Shown: piece by piece, positions 34,958-44,839 of the stretch
Layout: every line of letters begins with the position of its first letter
How positions within the stretch are numbered: the first letter of the stretch is position 1
Source: Conus ventricosus
Taxonomy: Eukaryota; Mollusca; Gastropoda; Neogastropoda; Conidae
Direction: 5' to 3'
Length of the DNA stretch: 64,000 bases
Assembly (NCBI GenBank): GCA_018398815.1
Contig: CM031611.1
Coordinates: forward strand, 88,453,156 to 88,517,155
Position numbers and translations under genes: made by a program
The notes under the pieces: generated by a model
What the model was told of the DNA's origin: nothing
The model's database searches: none
What the model saw: the letters and a program-made list of their open reading frames with translations, nothing else

Positions 34958-37080
34958 CTTTTAAGACACTTTTGGTGGAAAGAGGAACTGCATATTTCAA
35001 TGTGAAATGCAGGCGAACGACAGAAATTTGTCGACAATAAGTTTCTCAGTGTTGCATTGCGCCAAGGGGCTGAAAGAACAGTTTGGCTCATTTTCTCTTT
35101 GACAATGCCCGCAAACGGGCTCTGACGTTGTCACCGATGATGATTTTATCCACACTGCTGACATAAGCTATTTCAAGAAACCCTTTACGGCCTCCACCAA
35201 CTGCGGACTTGGTACTTGCAGGGCCCTTTTTCTTTGTCAAGGTTGAGAAACTGCTTTGTTCAAGTAACATTTCATCTTGTCGACCAGAAAGAGTTCCTGT
35301 CAACATACTGTTGCATGGATCGCAGAACTTCATTTTTTAGCTTCATGGCAATGTACCCGCGATATAGGCCCAAAACATTGTCCTCTACTTTTGAAGGTTG
35401 CAGTCTTTTGTTTGGGGGGAGAGGCATGGCAATGCGAAACACTGACTCGTTTCCCTCTTCCTCATCGTCCGCAACTTCTGTGCTGGGGAGGTTCTTCGTT
35501 TGCTTTACATTTCAACTTCAGCAAAAAATGGCTCGGGAAACATCTTCACAGTTGCTGCCGTCACTGTGGACAAAGATTTGAGCTACCATTGCCTGGCGAA
35601 TCAATTTTCGCAGTGCTGCGGCAGAAGGGTTTTTCTACCCGTCCACTATTTCCACGGATCTGTGAAAAAAAATTCTCGAGACAATCTTGGTTCAGCCTGT
35701 CTGTGAGAAGGAACTTGAAACCAAACTGTTTTATGCAGATCCGCCCAGAGACCTTGCACAGCTCTTTATTGCCATTTTCCACCCCGTGAGGCAGGGAAGC
35801 TGGCTTCCTGATATTGGCTGGACCTTGTCTAGCCAAGCAAGCAGCGTTCAAAGAACTTTTTCATGGCCAGATTGGCTTGAAATAGCATTCCCCCTGAATT
35901 GCTGGACGACAGATTTCTGGAATTAAACGCATTGAAAAGTTGGTCAAACTGCTCAATGAAATTGGCTGTCGCCGTTGCCTCTTCTGGTAAAACATTTAAG
36001 ACGACTGAGAAGTTGTATGCCAGCAGCAACAGAGTGCGACAACACTTGAGCTGCATATCGTACCTTTTGAGAAGAGAAAGGTGGCAATGAAATGTGCCTT
36101 TCTGTGAGTTTGGGAGCGATTCTCACATTGTTCTCCCTTTTTCAAACCTGAACAAGTCTTCAAAAGTGCTGCCAACTGATGGTTTCCCCATCAAGAAGAA
36201 ACCCTTTGTTTTTGAGATTGTTCCGAATATTCTTCAACAGAAAGGGGGGGTCATAGATGACATACACTTTTCGGCCTTCGTGCAAGAACAAGGGCTCATT
36301 CTCAGAGATTTTCAAATGGGTGTTAAATGTTTTCCTGTTGTTTGAGCCTTGGTCCGCAAACACCGCTTTGACAGTCAGACCAGCTTGCTCTGTCTTTGAA
36401 ATGCACTGCATCAAAAGAGAATGGAGCATTGCAAATGTCAATGGGGCCACTAGAAAGGAAATATCCTACTGGCTGCTTCCATTTACTTTGAGTCCCCGCA
36501 CCATGAAGACAGTGGCAGGTTTGCGGCATATTCACTTCTGCCAAGATCCCCAAAGTCTTCAAACCCTTCAACTCTTCCCTTCCTGCATCGTATGCAACAG
36601 ATTCCTTTATTGACATTTCATCAAAAATGATTGCACTTTCTTTTTCACTCGGAGAGAGTGATTTCAGTTTTCAACGCAAAGCGTCAAAAATGGCCTGGCT
36701 GAAACCAGGGTACACCTGTGTTTCGCATCACTCTCTGGAGCGTTCTTACGCTGGTAATAGAAACCCCCTTCTTCAAAAGCCTATAGCCTTGGGACTGGCA
36801 TGGGAAAAAAAGACAAAGCAAGAGCTTTGTCTTCTTCGCTCCAAAGTACCCCCCTTTTCTTTTTCCCTACAGCTTTTCAACTGCGATTGAATGAATCTAA
36901 CAGAAGACATGGGCAAGAAATGTGAGAGTTCAGAAAAAATGTTAGCCTTTTTCTGAGCTATGCTTGAAACTTTTGGTCCCCCTTTTGACTGTAAACCCCC
37001 AAACCCCGGGAGAGCTTGTTTCGACTTGACTTTAGCCTCTGCTTGAGAATTTTTAACCCGTCTTTGTGGAGATGGCTTTA
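34958..37080 (-). pseudogene. P-type (THAP9-like) transposase body
   Basis: Minus-strand order: AQKKANIFSELSHFLPMSS; WSEEDKALALSFFPM; FDEMSIKESVAYDAGREELK; SKWKQPVGYFLSSGPI; CISKTEQAGLTVKAVFADQG; RKVYVIYDPPFLLKNIRNNL; and C-terminal LLTDRLNQDCLENFFSQIRG. The Asp-rich DEMS, CDQGSN-like and DPPHLLK-like blocks are hallmarks of P-element transposases. About six frame changes. The THAP domain is encoded by separate exons to the right. Confidence 0.85.
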
Positions 37081-37214
37081 GGATGGTGTAGGTTCAGTTG
37101 CTAAGCTGAGCTCCTCTCCTTGATCGCACACAAACACACCCATGCACATTATTAATGACTGGGAGAAATGGAATCTGATTTCATCACTTTACATAAATTT
37201 TCAAGGGAAAGAAA

Positions 37215-37400
37215 TTGGAAAATTAATCTCTCTCTCTCTCTCTCTCTCTCCTCTCTTTTCTCTCTCTCTCTCTCCTCTCTCTCTGTTTTTCTGCCCTCTT
37301 CTCTCTCTTCTCTTTCTCTCTCTCCCCCCCCCTCTCTCTCTCTCTCCTCTCTCTCTCTCTCCTTTTCTTCTCTCTCTCCTCTCTCTCTCTCTCTCTCATC
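37215..37400. repeat. (CT)n microsatellite in transposon
   Basis: Imperfect CT tract with C runs, lying between transposase body and THAP exon. Probably intronic or a later expansion. 37401-37626 has no recognised gene. Confidence 0.9.
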
Positions 37401-37626
37401 CCTTTAAAACCTTTAGAGCGAATACATGATCTGAGGTACTCTACGAATTTCATCTATGCAAAGTGATTTGTAAATATCTTGCTGGGGTCTGAATTCGATT
37501 TATTTAATCATTTTTTTCTTTCCATTGCAAGACAGTAGTCTTTTAATCACAAGCATTCCCTGTAAACTCGTGATTACCATCACCTTTATCACCCCATCCA
37601 TCCCAACATTCATGATCCAGTTTACT

Positions 37627-37931
37627 TTACATACCTGTTTCATGCACAAAGCTGCTTTTTGCTCGTTCTTTGGGGGCCGGTGCTTGTCGTTTCCTTGGCG
37701 ATTTTCTTGACGGGCTTGACTTAGGTGGTGGGTTTGGGACGTCAAAGATGGTGGGCTTCCATCGTGTTTTAAAGGCTCCTCGGGGCGTCAGTCTCAGGGA
37801 AATGGTTTGGCTCAAATGCTTCCGGCAGAATAGGTAGCTTTGGTTGAGCTGTGCACTGGTCTTGCCCATCAGGTCTAATCTCCGGCTATTTTGAACCCAC
37901 TGTCTGCACCTGGAGACCCCAGGGACACATG
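37627..37931 (-). CDS. THAP domain, second exon, plus basic tail
   Basis: The acceptor TCTCCAG lies just before 37931. The first codons give CRQWVQNSRRLDLMGK, then YLFCRKHL (the C-x2-H half of the THAP zinc site), then a KPTIFDVPNPP motif and a Ser/Lys/Arg-rich stretch that may be a nuclear signal. Joined to exon 1 it completes a C2CH THAP domain. The 3' link to the transposase body is unresolved. Confidence 0.75.
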
Positions 37932-38051
37932 CTGCATAATTATACCCCTTATGAATTATACACATGTGCTGTTTGTATTTGTTTCACGGGATTTCAGATT
38001 TCGATCTAAATCAACCGATATATGCCACAACTGGTTTTCCCCTCTCTCCTC

Positions 38052-38182
38052 CCACACACACACCCACCACACACACACACACAACACACACACACACCAC
38101 ACACAAGCCATGCAACTGCACGCAGAGAGAGAGAGAGAGACAGAGAGAGAGACAGAGAAGAGAGACAGAGAGAGAGACAGAC

Positions 38183-38237
<55 letters not shown>
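38052..38237. repeat. (CA)n and (GA)n microsatellites in THAP intron
   Basis: CA-rich 38052-38105 followed by GA-rich 38123-38236, inside the inferred intron 37932-38591. Low-complexity frames here are artefacts. Confidence 0.9.
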
Positions 38238-38239
<2 letters not shown>

Positions 38240-38591
38240 CGGTGATGAAACACGTGTGTCGGCACTGTCATTATCAACATAAACATCACTGGGCCCTGTG
38301 AGGGCACGGTATAGCGTGGTCTGGTTTCCCCGCCGCCAGTTGTTTAGCTAACGGGACTGTAAATAAGCCAGTAGGCTTAATGATTTCTAGAAGAAACAAG
38401 GTATGCGCATTGCTCTTTCCTTTCATTTTTATATAAAAACTTTTAAAAATCTGCCCATGTGGCTTCATAGTCATACTATAAACTTGATCTAGACTAGACT
38501 CAAGTTGCAACCAGTGCATAGTCCCACACCGTATTGTTACGTGGTTTACCCCTGCCAATAATTAATAAAATGCAATAAAGTTTGTACATAC

Positions 38592-38708
38592 CTTTCTTCA
38601 TCCTTTGGAAAACGAAAAATGCCGCCCTTCACAATCGATTTTGTTGCGAGCGTTTGAACAACCGATAGCGCTGCAGGCTTTGCCTCCTTGCTTCTTGCGC
38701 GTCGCCAT
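38592..38708 (-). CDS. THAP domain, first exon
   Basis: ATG at 38708, MATRKKQGGKACSAIGCSN: CSAIGC is the first Cys pair of THAP. Splice donor GGTATGT directly after 38592; the phase joins exactly to exon 2 to give DEER-CRQW. A one-base excess in an A-run (about 38637) breaks the frame between SNARNK and GGIFRFPKDEER. Confidence 0.75.
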
Positions 38709-38806
38709 GTTGGAGCTGAGTTACACTGCTGACTAAGGGCCGTAACCTAGTCCGCGGTTTACGGAAAACCCCCAAGTGTCGTAACTCGGTAATGTAGTAT
38801 GCTCTG

Positions 38807-38813
38807 GCTACAG
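38807..38813. repeat. Right target duplication of P-type transposon
   Basis: GCTACAG, pairing with 34052-34058. Confidence 0.8.
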
Positions 38814-39138
38814 TCACTACCTAGGCAAATGACGATGCTTTTCGCTTATTTATTACTCCGAGGGGGGACGATCCTAGTTTGCCAGAACATACGTTAAACA
38901 GAGGTGTACAAATAAAGTCTGAAAAACTTGGATGCCCCTCTGAAGTTCGTTATTGCAATTACTAAAAACGGAGATGAAATAAACACCCTTGTATCATCTG
39001 ACAAGGTTACTGTGATGGTTGACAAAACCAAACTAACAGTACTCGACTTTATTTTCATTAAATATGTTGATTTATTGCGTTTTACTCTGTTGATGAAGTG
39101 CTGCCAGAAGGATTAATAAGAAAATATGTATAAGATTT
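38814..39138 (+). pseudogene. MSRG protein, Polinton C, 3' part
   Basis: Reads LDAPLKFVIAITKNGDEIN, SSDKVTVMVDKTKLTVLD, then after a frame change AFYSVDEVLPEGLIRKYV. The A copy ends with the matching blocks VVILHNGEDFKVITTSNKI and GFYYTEQVFN. This confirms that the transposon split one gene. Confidence 0.65.
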
Positions 39139-39167
39139 AAATTTTAAAAAAAAATCTTGATTAAAAA

Positions 39168-39740
39168 ATGGAGGTTCAACGTTTAGATTAGAGCAAATAA
39201 ACTGAACTTCGAAAGGAAATAGAAAGTGATTTGGATAACCCTAGGGGTTTCTAGAAAAAAATATGCTAAATCTTTATTAAATACTCTTTCTTATGTAATT
39301 ACTGGCTCATCAGCTGTAGCAGCGTAAGTGCTGGGTCTAGTGTGCTGTTTTAGCTACTGGGGTTGGAGCGCCCAGCATCTTTAGCATTAGGGGGCCTTGG
39401 TTTGGGGTTTAGGGGCGTGTCTATGATTGTAAGTGCTGTTTAAAAAATTAAAATCCAAAAAATTTCAAAAGCACACTGCCATTGTGGCCTTAGCATCAGC
39501 AAAACTTTGTTCCCCCATAAGATTAAGAATAAGCAAATCATTACAGGATGAAAACATTACAGACGAAGAATTTCAGAAGCTTATGGCCGATGGTGAGGAT
39601 TATAGACGGCAAAAATTTTAACTTCAAAAGGAGTGGAGAAAGACTTTTACTTCACGACAGTAGACACTGATGCAATTAAACAGAACATTGAAAAAACAAA
39701 CACATGATCAGTTAACTCCCCAAATAGGCCCAAAAAATAA
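39168..39740 (+). pseudogene. Membrane/coiled-coil protein, Polinton C
   Basis: MEVQRLD start, ELRKEIESDLDNPRGF, a small-residue membrane stretch (ASLALGGLGL), KKFQKHTAIVALASAKL, then DENITDEEFQKLMADGEDYR. Same gene as 17419-18076. Convergent with integrase; in A polymerase lies between them. Confidence 0.6.
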
Positions 39741-39787
39741 GTTTAACAAAAACAAAAAAAAGTTTAGCAAATACTAATTTTTTTTGT

Positions 39788-40775
39788 TAGCTCACGTGTT
39801 TGGCGGGACAGCTTGCAGCTCTTCACGAACAAACGATCTTTTAGGGGCAGGCTTTTTTGAAGAGAGAGTTTCTCTTAAATAATACACAGGAGGGGTTGTT
39901 TTCATAATTCTTTCAACTTCATATACGTCTACGCTCCATATAGGATCTGTAGCTCTAATTCTAACATCGCCCTCTGCCTCTCCAGGAGCATACAAGTATC
40001 TACTTTTAGTCCAAACGGCAAGAGTTTTTGGGGTCCCTGCGCATCGTCAGTAATGCTAATTTTTTTTAAATTTGATTGCGTTTACTGGTTTTAAAGGGCC
40101 CGTTGCTTTAAATTCTTCATTGTTCATGACACGTAAGACTGCTGGCAATCTCCTAACCCATTCTGTGTTGCGTTCTCTGTACTTCGTAGTGTCCATAATT
40201 TCTCTGTGATATTGATAGGTAAACAGGCGTTCAGCTAGATTCTTATTAAAATTTTCTACTAGGGCTTGTGATCGATGGTTGCCTGGGACCCCTCTCTTAA
40301 CTGTAACATGCCGCTTTAAAAACAGCTGGTTTACAGAACCTTTAAACTCTTTTCCATCATCAACTTGAATCATCCTAGGATACTTTAATGGGCCTCGCAT
40401 GTATATTTGTTGTAAAGCTACAACCACAGCAGTTGAGCTTTTATCCGTTAAAGGCTCAGCGTCTTTGTATCTTGAAGCCATGTCAACAACTGTCAGAGCA
40501 TACTTAAACTTTTTCTTCTAATTTTGTCATGTGGAAGATACAGCAAGTCCATTTGGTGGGTGTCATTAGGAACTGAATTAACAAATTTAGGCCTTATTAT
40601 TCTTTTTGGGCAGGCAGATATATTTGCCAAATTGCCTGTTTTGAAAGCCAGTCTTTCGCATCTGATTCAGACACTCTAGCAGCTTTACTCAGTTTTTCAA
40701 TAGCAGTCTTTCCTTTCCAATAACCTTTAGGAGAATAATATATTTTATCCCTATTTTAACTATCTTCTTATTACA
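39788..40775 (-). pseudogene. Retroviral-type integrase, Polinton C
   Basis: Minus strand: YYSPKGYWKGKTAIEKL N-terminal region; a core with MASRYKDAEPLTDK; second catalytic Asp in MIQVDDGKEF; Glu in HRSQALVENFNKNLAERL (40056-40481 open); C-terminal TDPIWSVDVYEVERIMK and PVYYLRETL (39792-39995). Breaks near 40500 and 40040. No in-frame ATG is evident for the N-terminus. It would integrate the element and make the 6-bp duplication. Confidence 0.8.
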
Positions 40776-40790
40776 TTGTAACTATAATTT

Positions 40791-41195
40791 TTAGATTGAA
40801 TATGCGAGAAGAAAGATTGCCCCCATAGCACCTATAATAAAGCCTATCTCTGCAGTCTTCTGTTCCTCAGATGGCTCATAAAAGTCAGACAGTTCTGGTG
40901 GTGGCGATGTTAGAAACTTCTTTCCTGTCACTAAGTAATACTCATTCATTGCGTCATCAACGTCTGTAAATGTGTGCTCTGCATGACCCTGTTCTCTTAA
41001 CTTTTTATTAATAAAGTCTAAGTGAGCAATTCGTCTTTTCTCGTAAGCGTCTCTTGCCTTGGCTAAATCTTCCATTGCCTTATTATGACGTTCTCTCTCT
41101 TCATCGGACCGCAATTTACTAAACATATAATTGCTTCCAGAGAAGGCCAAAGCATTAACTATAGCTCCTCCCACCATCCGAACCAATCCAGACAT
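40791..41195 (-). CDS. Coil plus membrane protein (ALAFSGSN gene), Polinton C
   Basis: Intact 134 residues: GGAIVNALAFSGSNYMFSKL, a long charged helix (RSDEERERHNKAMEDLAKA), then LSDFYEPSEEQK and a C-terminal membrane segment IGFIIGAMGAIFLLAYSI. Very similar to 54884-55291, so the gene is under protein-level constraint between Polinton families. Adjacent and same strand as integrase. A known but unassigned Polinton protein type. Confidence 0.8.
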   Translation of the reverse strand: MSGLVRMVGGAIVNALAFSGSNYMFSKLRSDEERERHNKAMEDLAKARDAYEKRRIAHLDFINKKLREQGHAEHTFTDVDDAMNEYYLVTGKKFLTSPPPELSDFYEPSEEQKTAEIGFIIGAMGAIFLLAYSI

Positions 41196-41220
41196 CTTTT
41201 TATAAATTATTTCTTATGAA

Positions 41221-41457
41221 TTAATCTGTCCATGCATTAATATTTTCTGGGATAATCCCATGTGTAACAAGAAAGTCTTTTGAGGCAATCCCTGCAGTAA
41301 TTACAACTATAACCTGAACAACATCCTCAACGTCTAACCTTCCTAGGTCAGCCAGCCTCATTTTAAACATGTTTTTTGCTAACACGTTATAGCCTATACT
41401 AAGGCCGCTAATTACAGCAGAATGGTAAATCGTATTAATAATCTTTTTTTCACTCAT
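41221..41457 (-). CDS. Short membrane protein (MSEKK gene), Polinton C
   Basis: About 78 residues from MSEKKIINTIYHSAVISG; I prefer this over an upstream ATG because it matches MSIEKTV in B. Two hydrophobic segments (SAVISGLSIGYNVLA; VIVVITAGIASKDFLV). Intact. Function unknown. Confidence 0.7.
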   Translation of the reverse strand: MSEKKIINTIYHSAVISGLSIGYNVLAKNMFKMRLADLGRLDVEDVVQVIVVITAGIASKDFLVTHGIIPENINAWTD

Positions 41458-41464
41458 CTTTTTA

Positions 41465-41692
41465 TTAACTAAAAAAATAATTAAAATAATCATAATACGA
41501 AAGACTGTCTATGTGCTTTTTAATCAGATAATCTTTTGTTGTTAAAGCTAAAAATAAGGTTGTAACTAGTTTTGGCGAATCTTCTATCTTTCCCATGTTG
41601 GGCGGTTTTATTCCTAACAAACATTTTGCAAGAGTTGAATAAACTATAACACCAACGATAGGCACTGCATAATTAACCAGCGTTAAACTCAT
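41465..41692 (-). CDS. Short membrane protein (MSLTL gene), Polinton C
   Basis: 75 residues, MSLTLVNYAVPIVGVIVY. Layout like its neighbour (hydrophobic, charged, LALTTKDYLIKKHI parallels ITAGIASKDFLVTHGI), so the two are probably an ancient tandem duplication. Polintons A and B have only one. First gene left of a divergent promoter region now split by the LINE. Confidence 0.7.
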   Translation of the reverse strand: MSLTLVNYAVPIVGVIVYSTLAKCLLGIKPPNMGKIEDSPKLVTTLFLALTTKDYLIKKHIDSLSYYDYFNYFFS

Positions 41693-41737
41693 GGTTTTAA
41701 AAGTATTATATTATTTTTTATTGTTTTAAAAATGGAT

Positions 41738-41752
41738 TGTGACGAACTATTA
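41738..41752. repeat. Left 15-bp target duplication of LINE
   Basis: TGTGACGAACTATTA, repeated at 47541-47555. It lies in codons 3-7 of the YEAQLGSK gene, whose ATG is at 41732. Confidence 0.9.
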
Positions 41753-42119
41753 TTTTTTTTTTTTCCCTAATGCCAAAATCCATCTCTTCATTTTTTGGTG
41801 CTTCACACTGTCCTCTTTATCTGCCAAAAAAACAAAAATCGGAAAAAAAAGAAACAATTTCCACTACTAGCTTTTTTTTTATTTTTTTTTTACCTCCAAC
41901 CAGTCTCTTTCACTCCATGCATCGTCTGTATGTTCTTTAAAAATGTACATCTTTTTGCTGATTTTAATGTGTTTTTTTTGCGTTTGATACAAAGTGTCTG
42001 GGTTTGTTTATGTTCTAATGTGTGGTGTACTGGCACTCTCACGCTGATATTGTGCTGTTTATACAAAGAAAACAACTTAAGTTAAACAGTAGACTTAATT
42101 ATTTTCTTTTCTTTCACTT

Positions 42120-42184
<65 letters not shown>

Positions 42185-42190
42185 CAGGGG

Positions 42191-42242
<52 letters not shown>

Positions 42243-43575
42243 GAGGGAGAGAGAGACCGACAGACAGACGGACAGAAAGAGGCGGCATCGTAGCAGTAAA
42301 TACAAAATTTGTTCCAATCGTCTTACCAATTGGCTATTCCACGATACAGACAGCCTTATAGCGAAAAGAAAGACAAGGAAGACAAGGGAAAGCCTACACG
42401 CATGCAAAAGACTTAGGAGTTTTTCTTTCCCTCTCCCTATCGCCCCCCTCCCTCCCCAAACGTCCATCACCCCCCCCCCCCCCCCCCCCCCATCCCGTAT
42501 ATGTGCACACCTGAAAGGAAATCTTGGGTCCAAATTTTCCGGCCTTCCCCTCAATCTCTCTACCGAAGTGCGTAAGCACTACTCACGCCACACACCACCA
42601 CCACCATCCCCTGAAAAAAAAAAAAAAAAAGAGAGAGAGAGGAGTGGCGGCGGTGGTGAGCAAAAGACAGACAGACCGTCAGACAGACAAAGAGCACACA
42701 GACAGGTAGGAAGAAACGGTGTCGTAGAGATGAAATTAAGAAGCCTGTTATGTGTCGTCTCACCAATTGGATGTTCCCCGATGAAGCCAACCTTACAGCG
42801 AAATGAAAGGTCCGCAAGGAAGACACGGGGAAATCCAGGAAGTGAGACAACAAACATATTTGTATTCCTTCCTTCACTCCTCCTCCCCTCTCCAGACCCC
42901 CCGCCCTAGATAACCGGACCCTCCTCCCCCCACTCCGCAACTCTCCCGCAGAGATCCTTCCCCCCACCCCCACCCCCACCCACCCCCTCTCCCCCCCTCC
43001 CCCCCCCTCTCCCCCCCCCCCCCCCCCCCCCCTCCCACCAAGCATAATGAGACTTACACTCTCTTGCCCACCCAGGGAAGTTTTCCTTTTACACCCCCCT
43101 TTGGACATTATACTCTTTCTCAAAAATTAGTTGCAGAGGATACCCGTGTTCGTCTTTTTGAAAATACTAATACACATTTTACTCAATAATATGATATAAT
43201 TGATACATTGATCATTTGTCTTCGAAACAATCGATTTACTGATGCCAAACAATACATCTGTGTTTGATAATTTAATATGAGCATGTGTTTCTAAGTAATT
43301 TTTTTGCTCCATAAATCTCCAAACATTGTTGACGATTGGACACTCACAGAAATAGTGTTCAATGAAATCAGTTGTGTTAAGACAGTACGAGCATTTGTTT
43401 GACTCTTTTACTTTCATTTTACTAAGCATGATATTAGTAGGATATATATTGTGTCGTATTTTCCAGTGGAGAACTTGAAGTCTTACCTCTTTTGTAACGT
43501 CTGTGGCAAGACACCATGTGGATTTGTCTAAGTCAGTACCAAACTTTCTGTTCCAGAAGGCATTCGCAGTAGGTG
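41753..43575 (-). mobile_element. LINE 3' end fragment with expanded simple repeats
   Basis: Minus orientation. A T-run at 41753-41763 is the poly(A) tail. 42123-42250 is (GA)n; 42472-42490 and 43012-43031 are C-runs. 43127-43565 codes the LINE C-terminal zinc knuckle: CSYCLNTTDFIEHYFCECP. The 5' side is cut at about 43575 beside (TG)n. Confidence 0.75.
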
Positions 43576-43626
43576 TGTGTGTGTGTTTTTTTTTTTTTTT
43601 TTTTTTTTTCCTTTGTATGTGATTTT

Positions 43627-44620
43627 ATGCTAAATTTTCCGATATCTTAACTGATTTTCAAATATCATGGACATTGGTAATTTTGATTCAGTCTTTTTAG
43701 CAATACTAACACACATTTTTGCTATCAAAATTATATAATTAATTTTCTTTAGGTTCACTGCATCAATATCGATGCTCTTTTGCTTTCCAAACAGAACATC
43801 AACCAGAGATAAGGATACATTAATTTCGCACTGTACTAGTATAAATTGACAAATGTATTTCCAGAAGTATCTAACAGTTGGACATTCATAAAAGAAATGC
43901 TCGATAAAATCGATTTCGTCAGTGCAATAAGAACATTTTTTATCATCACGTATTTTCATCTTGCATAACATAATATTAGTGGGATAAATGTTATGCAAAA
44001 TTTTCCACTGCAGCACTCTCAGTCGTGTTTCTTTTGTACACAAGCGAGGGATCTGCCAAATATTCTTGTTTAATTCTATACCAAATTTGTTTTTTCCAAA
44101 AGCTAAAGGCACAGGGTTCCGATTTTTGCAACATACCTATTGTTTTCCGAAATTCTTTACAGGTTATCAATTTCTTACCACAAAAGAGAGGGGGATCTGA
44201 AAAAAACACTGTTACACCGATCTTCTTCACTTATACTTGAAACATAGTGTCGGACAGCAGCGGTTACTACATTATATTCGAGTGTTCTGGAGGTGAGTCT
44301 CCAATCCTATTACATATTTCAGGCAAAGATAACATTCCATTGGCACCAAACATATCCTGAACTATCAGTATACCACCTCGTATCCAATCGGGAAAGAAAA
44401 GAACATTTCCCCGATATATAATACCACAGTTGTTCCACAAAAGAGAAGAACATGCTAAAGATCCACCATGCTTATTAAGATCTAACCATGTTTTTAACAC
44501 TGTTTTCCAGAAAAAAGAATTAACTAAATGTAAACCTTTAAGCACAGCACTATTAACATTTGCATAGAAGCACACGTAATTACTGCCTGACCTGATACCG
44601 GTTTGAATCAGGAGCAAACG
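43627..44620 (-). pseudogene. LINE ORF2 C-terminal part
   Basis: Reads FWKTVLKTWLDLNKHGGSL, LLWNNCGIIYRGNVLFFPDW, then (after breaks) NIYPTNIMLCKMKIRDDKK and the zinc knuckle CSYCTDEIDFIEHFFYECP. Ends at 43627 shortly before the poly(A) tail. Confidence 0.75.
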
Positions 44621-44839
44621 GATGGGGATCCCCCAACAACAGTGAATTGGTCACATCAGTTCACACCATACTCACGCATGTCGCGTGCATCCTCCCTGCC
44701 CCACTCTCAAAAAGACGTGGGTTAGGCACGAATGTGTTCAAACATGCCTTGCCCTAACGACGACCACTTTGGCTTTACGGACTTCTGATTTCGGATCAAT
44801 TTTCGGGTAACGGACTTTGCTATCGCATTCGACTTCCTC

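Larger units (their letters stand above)
34059..38806 (-). mobile_element. THAP/P-element-type transposon, 4748 bp
   Basis: Inverted termini of about 31 bp: CAGAGCATACTAC then TTACCGAG and TACGACAC, at 34059-34088 and 38776-38806, differing by one gap and one substitution. Target repeat GCTACAG on both sides. It encodes a THAP DNA-binding domain and a P-type transposase on the minus strand. Inserted within the MSRG gene of Polinton C. Confidence 0.9.

Noticed and set aside
42022..42909. A 295-residue Arg/Glu-rich protein frame
   Set aside because: Most of it is translated (GA)n and C-runs; no conserved domain and inside a LINE insertion.
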